The position numbers were made by a program, and so were the translations under genes. From Tieghemiomyces parasiticus (lineage: Eukaryota > Kickxellomycota > Dimargaritomycetes > Dimargaritales > Dimargaritaceae): a stretch of 64,000 nt of DNA. The stretch spans positions 1 through 64,000 of the forward strand of contig JANBPT010000126.1 in NCBI GenBank assembly GCA_027575765.1. The letters run 5' to 3'. A model generated the notes under the pieces. It saw nothing but the letters and a program-made list of their open reading frames with translations. It made no database searches and was not told the origin of the DNA. Below, piece after piece: positions 1-15,118 of this stretch (positions are counted from its first letter, which is position 1; each line of letters begins with the position of its first letter).

Positions 1-1
1 G

Positions 2-133
2 GCTGAGACCGCTCCCCCGGCACCCACTCCTTGGCCCTGGCCAATGCACACGGCTAGTATCGCCCATGTCTCACCCTGCGGCCCGAGAGGCGCGCGTCCT
101 CCCCATTTGTCTTCCCACCCACGCACTAGTTAC
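2..133 (+). CDS. possible 3' part of an exon entering from outside the window
   Basis: One frame is open from base 2 to base 133 (44 codons, proline-rich) and ends exactly at a good donor (GTAAGTCG at 134). This would fit the end of an exon whose gene starts upstream. No family is recognisable and no continuation exon was found, so this is only a hint. Confidence 0.2.
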
Positions 134-1405
134 GTAAGTCGGGGGTCCTAAGGCGACCGGCTCACTCACCAGATGGAGCCGATAGTGGGATACAGCATGG
201 ATGGGAGGAAGGGTCGCCAATGGCGGAGTTGTCAGGTTAATGTGGTGCGTTTAGTGGTAATCAGCGTTCCAATCCTGTAACTCGTAGCCACAAGCCCTGC
301 AACACTCATTTGTCAGCCTTGACTGAGCGGTCCCACGCCGGTTGCTCCTTGATACTCGTAATGTGGGTTACCTTGCTAACTGTGTCTTTAGCAGAAGTGC
401 CAGGACGACCTACTACTCGATGTGTGGGGCAGTATCGAGGCGCCATTGCCGGTTCGTTGGCTATACACTGATGGTTCTGACTAAGCAGCTGCAGCAACGA
501 AAGTGTTGGAACGGCCCAGTCACGGCTTCTAGGAAAGTTGTGGCGGCGGGTCGTACGTAGCCCCCGGTTTGTGACTTTCCTATGATCGCAGGAAAATCCT
601 TGGCTGCCAGTTCTTTCAGGCCCTCAGCGGTCAGGGGCCACTTTGCTTACAATTCCCCGCCACAATCGCTAGGGTAGCCCCCCCCCCGATAGCAGATGCA
701 ATGGCGATTCAACTATTGTGATTACTACCAAACTGGCCTTGGGTTGACCTGACCCTGGCGTTGAGTCTCTTCCCGAAACCGCTTCCCGAACTTTACGTTG
801 TTGAACAGATCGGTGTGGTCAGTAGCAGGGGGGTGGGAGTTGCCCTTGGCCGCTTATCCCGTCGCACGCTACACCATAGCCCGCTGGCCGGAGTTCAAAG
901 GCCGCGAGTAGAGTGGCATGTGGCTTCTATTGCCAGCATAAACCTGCAACCCATACATAGGGCCTTGGATCTCCGCTAAGTGTCGTACAGGCGGATGGTC
1001 GCCCTGCGATCCTCCCCTATCCCGTTGATGACCCGAGGTGTCACAGTCACCTTGTATTACCACCCTTCCCCTGTCTTTCCTACACCCTTCCACATGGACG
1101 GCTGCTGCTGCTGGCCAGTTTTCCGACTCGCCAGTCGGGGTCGCGGGTCCTTGCTTGTCTCCTAGTCTGCTCTCCGCATTACCTCAACATCTCATTACCA
1201 GCATTGTGCCGACTTGGTCTACTACGTTGCCCGACCCTTTGTACATCTAATTCTTTTAGACGCGATGGTTCAAGTACCCGAGATATTAGGCAAGCAATCC
1301 GCTCCACCATGGTCACCAGGCGGAGTTTCTCAGGCCTCCGGTATTGGCCTTCCGCTACGAGTCATTGGGGACCTTAAGCGTACGCTAAAGGACTGAGCCG
1401 TCCTA
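134..1405. other. no gene recognised
   Basis: About 1.3 kb with short overlapping open frames on both strands and homopolymer C runs near 680. No frame shows a family motif or a chain of phase-compatible exons. It probably includes the promoter of the TMEM234-like gene. Confidence 0.4.
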
Positions 1406-2384
1406 ATGCTCAACGGTGTCTAGTGATTGCCGCCGCCACACCACTTTTACTGATTTCCGGCGCCCCCACCTGCTCAACCCTGCCACCTTCTCCAGACACA
1501 TCGGTGGGGTTCATACTAGTTGCCCTGTGCTGGGGCTTCACCAACCCATTCATTAAGCGTGGCACCGCCGGCCTGGAGGACCTGCCACACTATGAGCAGT
1601 TGTGGAAGCGCGCTCTTGCTGAGACGTGGTACCTAGTCACCCGCTGGCAGGTAAGCCCACTCCCTAACTTGCGACCGCCCCCCCCGCGATACTGGCAATG
1701 CCATGCTATACGAAAATTCATGGCGGACCTAGTTGACATGATTTTAATACGGCCGAACTAGTAGGATGCTAACCCGCTGCCCCCAAGCGACCCGATTTCG
1801 CAATATCTACACAGTATATTCTTCCACTCGCCTTAAATCTGAGCGGTTCTATGGTGTATTACTACACCCTCGGAAAATCAGGTGAGAACGCTGGTCCAGT
1901 AGACCACCACTTATCCGAGCCAGCCCTATAGCTAAATGTCCGCTATTCTCTTCTGGAGGACAATGGGATGGCAGTTCAGGAGGACCTGACTAGTAACTGC
2001 CATGTTTATGTTTCTTTTTACATCCCTTCAAATACGCACCAACCGGTCGCCTGCTTCCCACAGACCTCTCCCTGGCCGTTCCCATCACCAACTCGCTGAC
2101 GTTTGTATTTACAGCTCTCGCGGGGTACCTACTCGGCGAAAATGTGGGCGGTAGAAGTAAGTCGACCCTCCCCTTATCGGCCGGCGTAATTTCAAGGGGT
2201 TGCCCTTCTACCCTATGCGGCAACTCTCAGTTGACGCCTGTTAACCATACCATGCTCCACAAAGCCTAATTCTCTCACACATCTTCCCCTCCCCAATCGC
2301 AACCTTCGCGGATTGCTTTGTTCAGAAACCTGGATTGGTATGGCCCTGGTCGTTACCGGTGTTGGGCTGTGTGTCACTCGCTAA
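1406..2384 (+). CDS. TMEM234-like small multi-pass membrane protein
   Basis: Small integral membrane protein of the TMEM234 family, related to drug/metabolite-transporter-type proteins; its biochemical role is not established. Exons are 1496-1650, 1815-1881, 2064-2156 and 2326-2384, and all phases agree. Landmarks seen are ALCWGFTNPFIKRG in the first long exon, LNLSGSMVYYYTL in the next, DLSLAVPITNSL and GYLLGENVGG in the third, and a last hydrophobic helix ending VTR before TAA. The first coding exon is tentative: ATG at 1406 with a weak donor (GTGTCT at 1416) would give M-L-N joined to D-T-S and a 127-residue protein, close to the family length. It is convergent with PIG-A, with about 200 bases between the stops. 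Confidence 0.8.
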
Positions 2385-2591
2385 AAAAAACTTTCCGTCT
2401 TGTCCATTTATACATTATTTTTGTTGACCAGGGCGTAGCCGATGTGTACTGAATATGTCGTCTTGATTGCCTAGACCGCCACCGCCACTCGTCAGATATA
2501 AATACACCCGTCGTTCTCGTCTAGTTGAATGTCGCTAAGGACTTTAGGCCCCTAGTACCCACTACGTGACACTGTGTGGCAGGTTGTCGGG

Positions 2592-4413
2592 TTAGGTGCC
2601 GTGAACTATAGGATCAAAGGCAGTCGAACGGCTCGATTCCGGCTCAAAAGTGCTACTCTTCCGGGCCAGGCTTCCGCGACGCATATCCTCCATGTATCGT
2701 TGGTAGTCGAACCGCGGCGCAGGCTCGATTTGCTCGCGCGGCCAGGCCCACTCCAAGAAGAGAAATAGTAGGTAGTCAATGGCCGCCAGAATGCAGAAGA
2801 GTTTGCCGGCCCACAGCCCGCATCCGTAGTAGCTAGTGGGGAATACGAAGAGCGTCAGGTAAGCATGAAGGGTTAGTACGACGGCGGATCCCAAGGGTTG
2901 CCGTCGATTACAAAGCTATTGTAAGCACCGTCAGGCCAGGGCCAGCGGAGCGGCCAATGGGAGAGGGACGACACCGTCAGCCATCACTACTAAATGGCCA
3001 CACTTACCGACGCAGCCGCTCAATCAGGGGCGGAGACTCGAGGTCCATGATGGATAGGTAGACGCGTTCGGTGCGCACGGCCACGTCCATCCAGCTGTAC
3101 ATCCGCTTGACAGTCTCATGTAAGGCCATAGGATCTAGTTCGGGGCGCTGGTCGCGAGTGTGCGCCGTCTCGATGGCACGGGAGACGGCCTGGACGAGGT
3201 CATCTTCTTCGGGAACCGCAAAGTTAATCATGTGTTCCGGAAGTACCTCGGGGACCCCACCCACCCGCGTCGTGACCACCAACAGACCGCAGCAGGCCGC
3301 CTCGACGATTCCGATACAGAAAGCCTCGGTGAGGCTGGTATTGAGGAAGATGTTGCCGCGAACCAGCACCTTGCGCACATCGGACGCTTTGACCTCACCC
3401 AGGAGCTGGACTCGGTCCTGTAGCACGTGGCTCTCGCGCATCTGTTCCAAATCGATGCGACGGGGCCCATCGCCGCCAATGATGAACTTGACGTGCGGAT
3501 AGCGCCGGCAAATCCGCGGGATGGTAGCCACCAGGAGGTCGAGCCCCTTGCGGTAGACCAGCCGACTGAGCACAACAATGGTGATGCAGGAGGGGTCGGC
3601 GGCCGCGGGGTCTGGTTGGAGGCGGCTACCCACGATGGCATTAGGGATGGCCGACACGTTGAGCGGATTGAGGGCGGCGCGCAGCACCGTATTCTCCTTG
3701 CTGGTGTGCGACACGCATATTACATGGTCAATGTCCGAGAGGGTAAACTTGAGCAACTTATTGGTTAGGATGCTGCCCGTGTCGGCGAACCCGAACAGGC
3801 TGTGGTCTGTGAGACAAGTCTTAAGCCCCATGGCGCGCGCGTGGAAGATGGCCTCGTGGCAGAACGGGGACAGTGAGCCGTGGCCGTGTACCAAGTGGAT
3901 CTGTTCCCGGATCAGGATTTGACGGAAGATAGGGAAGTTTCCAAAGACGGTCGGGAGCGTGGCCTGGTTGTATATGACCAGTCCTGGCACGTAGTATACC
4001 TTGAGACCGGTGGAGATGTATCGGATACCTGTCCGCTCGCCATACGCGTGGGTGATGATGATGACCTAGCAACAGAGGGAAGCGGGCGGGTGGGTGGCGA
4101 TGGTCATTTAGAGGGGTAAGGAGGATCAACGGACCACGTTGGACATATGGGGGCTTCGATGGGCCTGGCCAGGTCGGTGCGCCAGACTGCCACATGGTTG
4201 TGATGACGCTCTCGCCAATTACCTTGTGGCCGCGCCGTATTAGGCATTGCGATAGACTAAAGAGGTGAGATTCTACCCCTCCCATATTGGGGTAAAAGAA
4301 GTCCGATACTAGGCTGGCAGTGTTGTTCGGTCAGGCGGCGGGTCGGAGGCAGTGGTGGGCTCAAGTGGTCAGTACAGCGACCGGGTATTCAGACCAGCTA
4401 GACGCTCGGGCAT
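2592..4413 (-). CDS. GPI3: PIG-A / GPI3, catalytic subunit of GPI-GlcNAc transferase
   Basis: Transfers GlcNAc from UDP-GlcNAc to phosphatidylinositol, the first step of GPI-anchor synthesis on the cytosolic face of the ER. Exons in transcript order: 4413-4395 (tentative), 4308-4223, 4065-3008, 2832-2592; phases agree and give 467 residues against about 480 in the family. Visible landmarks are [53 protein letters not shown] LSRLVYRKG, the GT4-family E-x7-E pair in [12 protein letters not shown] (about residues 282 and 290), and [12 protein letters not shown]. The last exon encodes the C-terminal membrane anchor ([17 protein letters not shown]). The last intron contains a TACTAAC branch site. 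The first exon is unsure: ATG 4413 needs a weak donor (GTCTGA), though CTGAC lies near the acceptor. Confidence 0.95.
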
Positions 4414-6385
4414 CGCCTATATTGCGTCGCAGACACCCACTTGCAGACCGTTAAGGAATCGGCCGCTACCGCACGGTGGACGGGTGATAAGTCACCAGTA
4501 GCGGGGAACCGTGGTCAGGGATTGCCCACCTACCTAATATTTAGCGACCGCATGGCGAAGGATGAGGAGGTGGGGATGAGAGGGGAGGTGGTCGGGCTGA
4601 CAAGCAGTGATGTGCTAGGTTTACAAAACGGCCGAGTGAGAGGTGGAGCTGATGGCATCCGCCATTGCTGGCCTCCTGCGCCAGGAGTTAAGAGAATCGC
4701 GTAACTTTGACCGGAGCCACTAGTTTGCAGTGTGAAGGAGGAGCCGCGGTGGTGGCTGGACATTAGCACTCTAGACGTCGCGGTAGCCAGCCGTCTCATA
4801 GCCTTGAACTGGTCCCTACCCTCCATATTCTAAGCGCCTGAGGGTTTATGGTCTTTTATCCTTTACTGTGCCCCCTGTGGATGGGACATTATGACCAACA
4901 GGTCGCCGGCCTTAGGTTCACTATAAATAAAAATTTACTTCGCCTGAACTGGTCCCTAACGTACTACGAAAGCGCTTGCTAGCTTAGCCTCCATTGGCTC
5001 AGGTGAAGTGAATTTTTATTTATAGTGAATCTAAGGCAGGCAACCTGTTGGTCATAACCTCCATTGGCTCAAGTGGAGAGGGGGGGTTGGACCGTCTTTC
5101 ACTGTTACCATCGATTCTGCCCCGTAGTGCGATAAGGCCGCGCCCAATACCCTGTCCACCACCATTGCCACGCTGCGGCGGTTTAACTGTAATCCTCACT
5201 TTGTTACCCCGGCATACTGAGAGAGGCAGCAAGGAATGACGTACAGGTCTGCGTCGACCGTAGCTGCCCAAGCCCCATGGCTCATGGCTATAATGACAGG
5301 GTCTGCTCCTTCGGGGCATTGGAGTGATGCTGCCGCTGCTCTCCAGTGTACCGTGCCAACTGTGCCAAACCTCTGGTACGATGAAGGTATCTATGATTTG
5401 AGACGGTGCTCTGATGGCGGTTCAAAGGGGGGGGGGCGATCGGGTAGCCTGCTACTGGCAATGGCATCCTAACGAGGAAGATGTAGGTTCAGCAAATATG
5501 ATTAGTTTGTTGCCTGTCAGCCCTACACCTACCGGACTGCTCACTGTGCGCCCCTTGCGCATCCTGGCGTAACCGCTCTACCGTGGAGGCCTGAGTGATT
5601 ATCATCGTCGATAAGCGATACAGTTGCATTGCTGCACCGCAGCTTTGCCCGCTTCTTTTCATTAAGAGTCAGCGGAGCCTCGGCCACCGTCCGTTGTTGT
5701 ACATTGGTTGGGTGCACAATGTGTTGTTTGGTGCGGCCGTGCGGGTAAATGCCCCGGCGGGGATCAGGGCGTCTGCCGTGTATGGTGGGATTGGATCTCC
5801 CCGCCCTAATTACTCTGCCTTCGCACCTGTCACCGCAGCATTGCCGTGTCGACGGCTCGGCCTTGTCCCCAGCTGTCGGGCCTGGCTCACCCCCCAGGCT
5901 GCAGCGGGGAGGTCTTACTACCGCCACGCCCCTTCCGGGCTTCGGTGCTGCAAACACCCTCAGTGCCTAAACTTCGGAGTCTTTCCATTGGAGGCACAGT
6001 GTGATCGCGTTGGACCCAGGTCTCCTGCTTCCCACCCGCCCGTGCCGCGCCTCTAACATCGCCAGACCTCGCCACCGCACGCGTCGGCAGGACCCGTCGA
6101 CGGCCTCTTTTTTTTTTCTCCTTCCACTATCGACGGTTTGTAAACCCGCTTTTCCAGCGCTCGGAACTATTTTGACCCGACCCTCCACACGGTGACAATC
6201 GCTTCACCACTTTCCCTCACCAACTCGCTGCATCATCTCGGCCCTGCTCGACCTGCCTAAACTTTCTGGTCTGCAACTTTACCGCCGGTTCCACCTCGCT
6301 CCGCATCCCCGCATCGCCGCCTCACCAGACCCCCTTCAGTTGAGCACGTTCGGAAACGCTATTGTTTTTCTTTGCCTGTCTTACC
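4414..6385. other. intergenic region between GPI3 and SND1
   Basis: Divergent promoter region of about 2 kb between GPI3 (-) and SND1 (+). It contains the inverted repeat at 4889-5057. Several short frames of 60-150 codons exist on both strands at 5000-6190 but none shows a family motif or matching splice chain. A pyrimidine-rich stretch at 6105-6360 probably holds the SND1 5' leader. Confidence 0.5.
4889..5057. repeat. 59-bp imperfect inverted repeat with 51-bp spacer
   Basis: The left arm (4889-4947) and the reverse complement of the right arm (4999-5057) match at 54 of 59 positions. The A/T-rich core CACTATAAATAAAAATT is identical in both arms. The spacer is 4948-4998. The first 14 bases across the left arm/spacer junction (TGAACTGGTCCCTA, 4945-4958) recur at 4805-4818. 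The last 14 bases across the spacer/right arm junction (CCTCCATTGGCTCA, 4988-5001) recur immediately after the right arm at 5058-5071. It would form a long hairpin or cruciform. No open frame suggests a transposase. Confidence 0.9.
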
Positions 6386-9300
6386 ATGTCCGTACAGAAA
6401 GCGTTTGTAAAGTCGGTACTGTCAGGCGATACCGTTATTCTTCGTGGCCGCCCACGCCATAATGGCCCCCCACCGGAGCGTCAACTCAACCTTAGCTACG
6501 TGGCCGCCCCGCGGCTCGGCAGTGCCAAAAAGGACACCCAGGATGAACCGTTTGCCTTTGATTCCCGTAATTTTCTGCGCCAGCTCGTGGTTGGTAAGGA
6601 AGTAACCTTCCGCATCAACCACACCGCTGTGGCCAGTGGGCTTGAGTTTGGCTCCATGTACATCGTCGGCCAGACCATCGACGTGGCCTCCCAGTGCGTC
6701 CGGGAAGGCTGGTGCCGCGTCCGCGAGGAGGCCAAGCGCAACCACCTGGGTGATGAAAAGGACGACCTGCTCCAGCTCGAACTACGCGCCCAGTCTCAGC
6801 ACCTCGGCATGTGGGCCGACCCGAACCGCGCTCCGACCGCCCGCCTACCGCGCTCCACCACCTTCCACGGCGATCCGCACGCCTTCTTAAGCAAGTATAA
6901 GGGCCGCCCACTCGACGCCATTGTAGAGCAGGTGCGGGAAGGCTCGACGCTGCGTGTACTCGTTTATTTGCCCACGAAGGAGCATCCCAAGGCCTATCAA
7001 TCCCTCGTGCTCTTTCTCTCCGGGATCAAGTCTCCGATCGTGCGGAAAGGGATCCCGGGCATGGACGACCTGGTCGAACCCCACGGTGAGGAGGCCAAGT
7101 ACTTTGTCGAGTCGCGGCTCCTCCAGCGCGACGTCCAGATCATTGTGGAGGGCCTGGCCGGCACCAACCAGAACTTCGTCGGATCGGTACGCCACCCCGC
7201 CGGTAACATTGCCGAGGTATTGTTAGCCGCCGGCCTGGCCAAATGCGTGGACTGGAGTCTTCCCATGGTCACGGACGGGTCTGAGAAGCTCCGGTCCGCC
7301 GAAGCCCACGCCCGGCAGTCCCGTTTGCGCATCTGGAAGGACTATGTGCCCCGGGAGACGACCCACGATGGACCCTCTCGCGCCTTCGACGCCCTTGTGA
7401 CTAAAGTAATGAGCGCCGATTCGCTCCAGGTGCGGTCCCAGGCCACCGACGAGGAAACCAAGGTCCAACTAGCCAGTATTCGCCAGCCCCGCCTCAAAGA
7501 TGCAGCCGAATCAGGGTATCATATGGAGGCCAAGGAGTACCTACGCAAGAAGCTGATCGGAAAGCAGGTAGGCTCCTTTTTCTTGTCCCATTTGGTCACT
7601 AGCGCCGCGACCCCAAGGTTATACCTGTAGGGGCGCGCCTCGCCCGATTCTCCTCCCCCGCTAGGGTTGTTATTAACGCACAGCCCTCATCCATTGTCAC
7701 CTCCCCCCTCCTCCTCCTCCTCCTCACCTTCCTTCTTACTACTAGGTACACGTCCTATTTGATTTTGTCCGACCCGCCACCGACGAGTTCGAGGCCCGCC
7801 AGTGCGCCACCGTCCTACTCGACGGCAACGACCTAGGCGAACAGCTGGTGGCCCAAGGCCTGGCCGGCGTGGTCCGCCATCGTAAAGACGACAATGATCG
7901 CTCGTCACGTTACGACCAACTCCTGGCGGCCGAGAACCAGGCCATCGCCGCGCGTCGGGGCATGCACAGCGGCAAGAAGGTACCCGCCTTTCGTCTCACC
8001 GATGCTTCCGAGTCGTTCACCAAGGCCCGGCAGTTCCTCCCGGCTCTACAGCGCGCCGGTCGTCTCTCCGTGGTGGTGGACCATGTCGCCAACGGCGGCC
8101 GGTTTAAGCTCTTCGTACCCAAGGATCGCCTCAAGCTCACTTTCGTGTTGGCTGGGGTACGCGTGCCGCGCGTGGGTAAGACCCCACTGGACGAATCGGA
8201 ACCCTTCGGCGAGGAGGGCCTCTCTCTGGCCGTCGAGCGGTGTCTACAGCGCGATGTCGAGGTAGAGATCGAGTCAGTTGATAAGACAGGCGGATTTATC
8301 GGTACGCTCTGGCCCACACGCCAGGCCAACTTCTCGGTGGAGCTCCTGGAGGCCGGTCTGGCCACCCTACACGAGTACAGCGCCAGCCAGAGTCCATATG
8401 CTAACCAGCTTTTCGCCGCCGAGCGTGCCGCCCAGCAGGCTCAGCGCAACCTGTGGCAGGACTACTACGACGAGGCAGACGGGACCGCGAACGACGAGGC
8501 CGAATCGAGCCCAGCGCCGGCCCCCCTAACGAGCCAACCACTGAGTAAGCGGACCGACTCCGCGGCCAAGCCGAGTCCTGATGCCACAGCGGCAGTGCGG
8601 GTGGAGGATGCCCTGATGGACGCGGTCACGCCCAGCCCGGAGTACGTGGATGTCGTCGTGTCCGAGATATCCGACTGCAATCGGTTCTACTTGCAGCTCG
8701 TGCGGGAGGCCATCCCCGGCCTGGAGAACCTGATGCGAGAGTTTTCGCAGTACCACCACTCGGGTGCGGCAGCCGGCTTCCCGGCAGGCCACCGTCCCAA
8801 AACCGGGGACGTGGTGAGTGCCCAGTTTACAGTAGATAACCAGTGGTACCGCGCCCGGGTGGGCCAGGTCGCTGGAGACACGGCCCATGTCTGGTACATT
8901 GACTACGGTAACGCCGAGGAGCTCCCGCTGCACCGCCTACGTCCAGTCCCACCACAATTCCTCACCCTGCCGGCCCAAGCCCATGAAGCTAAGCTAGCGC
9001 TGCTCAACGTGACCCCCAAGGACAGCGAGTACGGGCTAGAGGCCTACGAGCGGTTGCGGGGCATGATTGAGAACCGGCAGCTGGTGGCCATCATTGAGGG
9101 CCGCCTCAGGCGCCCCGTCGGCACCGGTCCGTGGTCACCATCCCCATCGTCCGCGGGTAAGGCCTCGTACGCTAATGGTCACCACCATGCGACGGGGGCG
9201 ACCAACTCGCCGCTGCCCATTTCCATGCCCATCCTCTGCGTGACCCTGTACGATCCTGTGGTCTCGGATAGCCTGGAGGCGAGTATTAATGCCGACCTGG

Positions 9301-9455
9301 CACGGGCCGGCCTGGCGCGGGTAAACGCCAAGGACCCAATAGCCCGGCGTAATCCTCACCAGCTGCACCACCTGGCTCGCTGTCAGGAGGAGGCCAAGCG
9401 TATGCATTACGGCATGTTTGAGTACGGCGACGTCCTCGTCGAAGACAGCGACTAG
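6386..9455 (+). CDS. SND1: Tudor-SN / staphylococcal nuclease domain protein SND1
   Basis: Multifunctional RNA-binding protein (Tudor staphylococcal nuclease) acting in RNA decay, splicing and transcription co-activation in cytoplasm and nucleus. Two exons, 6386-7567 and 7746-9455, are joined in phase 0 across a 178-base GTAGGC...TAG intron that cuts the third nuclease repeat; the product has 963 residues (human SND1 has 910). Seen: tandem SN repeats (LSGDTVILRG near the N-terminus, EEAKYFVESRLLQRDVQI in the second, RSSRYDQLLAAENQAIAARR and FLPALQRAGR in the third/fourth) and a Tudor domain around residues 745-800 (QWYRARVGQV then VWYIDYGNAEELP) inside the split last SN repeat. An acidic, low-complexity linker precedes the Tudor. 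The start is the first ATG in the frame (CTTACCATGTCC); nothing upstream continues it. Confidence 0.97.
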
Positions 9456-10432
9456 TCCGGGCATGCTACCGCCATCTTGTGTCCGCGACGCTTAATTGGT
9501 GCCTCTGTTTCTTTTTTCGCTGGGCTGTGTATCCCGTGGCCTACCTATCTATTCTCCATCCGTCCCCACCCACCCTATTTTTGATATCGGCCAACTTCTC
9601 TCTCCACTTTTGGTATCCCTTATTCCCTCCCCCCCTCTTTATCACATTCTATGTAACCCCGCGTGTGCATATTAAACCTCACCTTATCCTGCGGTCCGAC
9701 TGCGCAGGTTATCCGCCGGGGACCGGCTCGCCGATTACTTCTCGGCCGACAAACGTACTTACCGTAGGGGGTTGAGTTTCCGATGGTCCGGTGGAACCGC
9801 CGGTCACGATCACCATTTAAAGGCAATTGAAACGGACAGGTCCTGGGTTAAAGTGACAACCCTGCGGTTTGAATGATGTAAGCGTACCACCACTACTCTG
9901 CTGCCGGGGTTCGTCGGCCTCGCTGTTAGCAGGCTGAGCAATGCCAGCCACAAGCCAGGAAGCCCATGGCTGGGCGCACAGAAAGATAGAGTCCTTGCTT
10001 GCAAATCCACTCAGGAGTAATGGTTAGTGTCTCCTACATCAAGACATGAGACACCACTCGAACGGACTAATATTCGCCTCGTCAGTGTTGGCGCCTAACA
10101 TAGAATGTTCGCCCAACTGCAGAGGCGAACTATTAAAATCTCCTGCATCGGGACACCTGTCGGGTTCAGGGTTGGCTCACCCCGCCACTAATGCCTATCA
10201 GGTAAGAAGAGTGCATCAGTAGAAAAAAGCATATTCTGGTAGTGATAAAGGTATGCCCTGTCCCATCGACACACACCTGAGGACCACCGTCACAGCGGTC
10301 ACACGACGAATGAGGTTGTAGAACCCATTGCCCGTCCCACTTGAGCATTCGATTCCGGACCTGACCGAGCTTCGTCTACCATAACCTTCCTGTGTTTAGC
10401 ACTTACCGCTCCAACTTCGCCCATTTGTAACC
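9456..10432. other. no gene recognised
   Basis: Gap of just under 1 kb between SND1 and the kynurenine monooxygenase gene. It starts with a pyrimidine-rich SND1 3' flank (9510-9650). Small open frames here have no family features. Confidence 0.5.
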
Positions 10433-12928
<2,496 letters not shown>

Positions 12929-14342
12929 AGCCCGAGGGGAGGGGAAGGGTGAGGGGTAGAGCCACTGGTAGTCACGGGCCGGGACTTTTCTCCTTAGTAA
13001 TAATAGTAGAATGTTCAACCTTAGGCGTTCACCCCCGTCTTAGAAGGTGGAGGGTATCCTTTGATATGGTTAACGCCGTCTGTTTGGTTAGTTTATGCAT
13101 GGTGACTGGATTGGGCTGCCGGCCCTGTCGAGCGACGAGAGGTGCGTGGTGCACGTGTGGTAGAGTTGCGGCAGTTCAATGTTCAGTGCTAGAAGGCATG
13201 CGGTTCGGAGCTCTCTTTAGAACGCACCTGGCGCGGCTTCAAGTGCTGAAGGCGGGGCAGCTCTCCTTACGAAACCCAACTGGACCATTGTAAGCCGAAA
13301 AATGAGCAACCTGAAGAATGGCAGTCGACGACACTTGGAGGGCGTGTGAAGATTGTCGGTCAGGGTTACCAACGTCCCAGGGCACCGTCGATAGACGAGA
13401 GAGAGAGAGGGCTAAACGCGCTCAAGGTAATTTAGCTACGACGCCTTATCGGGGGCAACCGGCAAGGTCAAATAATGCAGATTTCGTCCCCAACCGATAG
13501 ATTGCAAAGTTACGGCCCAGACCGGGGACAAATGGCGGCATTTGTACCACTTCGATACAGTACAGCATTGTCTCAGAGTGACGGCCAATCAACCTCTTCG
13601 ACCCCGGTCAGAGGCGCCCGTATGACACGGTGCAGGAGAGTAACGATAACGCCCATCTTTGGATAGGCTTCTAGGGTTATCCGGGGCCTAGCTGGCCACA
13701 AACGACGAATGGTCTGGTGCATAGTGAAATAGGGTCACTATACCCTCATTCACTAGCTAGCGACACGAACATCGTTATGGGACTTGATGTAGAACGGTGG
13801 CTTGGACAAGGGTGTCTTCTGACCGCTCACACACCGATAGATAGCGCTGTTTACTACTACCGCTCGACAGGAAACCCACCGCTAGCGCCTTAGTGGTGCC
13901 CAACGAGACAAGGTGTGGGCGAGGGAGAAATTTGTGCGCTGACTAACCGGCTGGCTTGGCGTGGGGTCCGCTCCGGAAGGGAAAGTTCATCTGAGGAAGA
14001 ACCGATGATTCTCCAGGAGGGGAGGAGTCCCTTCCGACAACCAACTCCCCCGGTCGGCCGGCAGAATACAACCGCCGTCTTTTCGCCGTGGGTCGTCGAT
14101 CAATCAAGGGCCCGATGACGAGGTAAGATACGCCAAGGCGGATGTAGCGGAGTGGTCACCGGCCCCACGTACAATGAATATTGGAAGGTTCAGTGGCGCA
14201 CTTCTTGCAGTCACGTCGCCTTCACTCCAAGCCGCTCCGGCCAGAGAGACCGGTAAGGAGTTCACCCATGCCGGGCTTGGCTGGAGCCGCTGCAGGCTGT
14301 AGAAATAAGCGCGTGTGTGTGGGCGGGGGCGGGGAGGCATTG
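12929..14342. other. no gene recognised
   Basis: About 1.4 kb downstream of BNA4 with no frame carrying a recognisable domain. A short GA run is present at about 13398-13410. The right end belongs to the upstream region of the first low-complexity gene. Confidence 0.5.
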
Positions 14343-14361
14343 TCCAGTGTGGAGGCGGTAG
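14343..14361 (+). promoter_or_regulatory. 19-base element shared upstream of both paralogues (copy 1)
   Basis: TCCAGTGTGGAGGCGGTAG lies 758 bases before the ATG of the first low-complexity gene. A copy differing at one base (A for G at position 12) lies 434 bases before the ATG of the second. Candidate shared cis-element; function is inferred only from position. Confidence 0.4.
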
Positions 14362-14938
14362 TCGGTGGGGTGTTTCTCTGATGGCTTACAGTCCCCGCCA
14401 CTTTTCAGCAACGCACTGCCCTATTGTTCCTCAATGGGGTAGGCTCTTGGGCGGATGGGAGAAACTCCTCTTTGGCGGTGAATAAACGTCATGGCTGCGG
14501 GGTAGCCTATGCGTGATGTACGTCACCTGGTTAAGCGGGGCTGAGCTGGAGGTGGACGATTGACGAAGCCCAGAACCACCGTTTCACGTTACAGCTTGAA
14601 GGGTTGAAAGTCAGCTCCCTCTCCCCTACAACGTAGGTGCTTTGGGTTATATACCTGCAAGTGATGGTGATGAAAAGCCAATAGGCCGACCACACGTCAG
14701 TCCGGAATCAGCCCATTGACCTTGCTCGACGGCCGAGACGACACTGGCCCAGCGCGGGGAGAGAGGTCGCTGAATCACCCGTTTTGGGATAGCCGCCGGC
14801 CTTCCCACGTCGTCCTGCGCGGCCGTGAGTACCTCAGGGGCCTCTGGCCTTGGCATTGCCGCCCTTCGGTGCCACTTCCCTCACGTCTCGCCATCCCCTC
14901 GACTCCAATCCCCCCCTCCGTGATCAGTCCGACCACTC

Positions 14939-14947
14939 CTATAAAAG
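14939..14947 (+). promoter_or_regulatory. TATA box of the 15.1-kb gene
   Basis: CTATAAAAG lies about 175 bases before the ATG at 15119, followed by a pyrimidine-rich leader. This is a typical TATA element of a strongly expressed fungal gene. Confidence 0.6.
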
Positions 14948-15118
14948 CCGCTCTCGGCGCTCGATTGCATAAGGACTATATCCCCTACACTGTGTCTACT
15001 TGTGGTTCTCCGCCTTTTCATACCAGTCTCCCATCTGTCACGTTCGATTTTCCGTCGCACACATCCGTGCTTTTTCCTCCACCCTCAGCATTACTCTAGC
15101 CCTTTTTACCTACTCACC

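Noticed and set aside
5595..6056. 153-codon plus-strand frame upstream of SND1
   Set aside because: No ATG context or motif, and heavy overlap with other frames on both strands. It is probably leader/promoter sequence of SND1.
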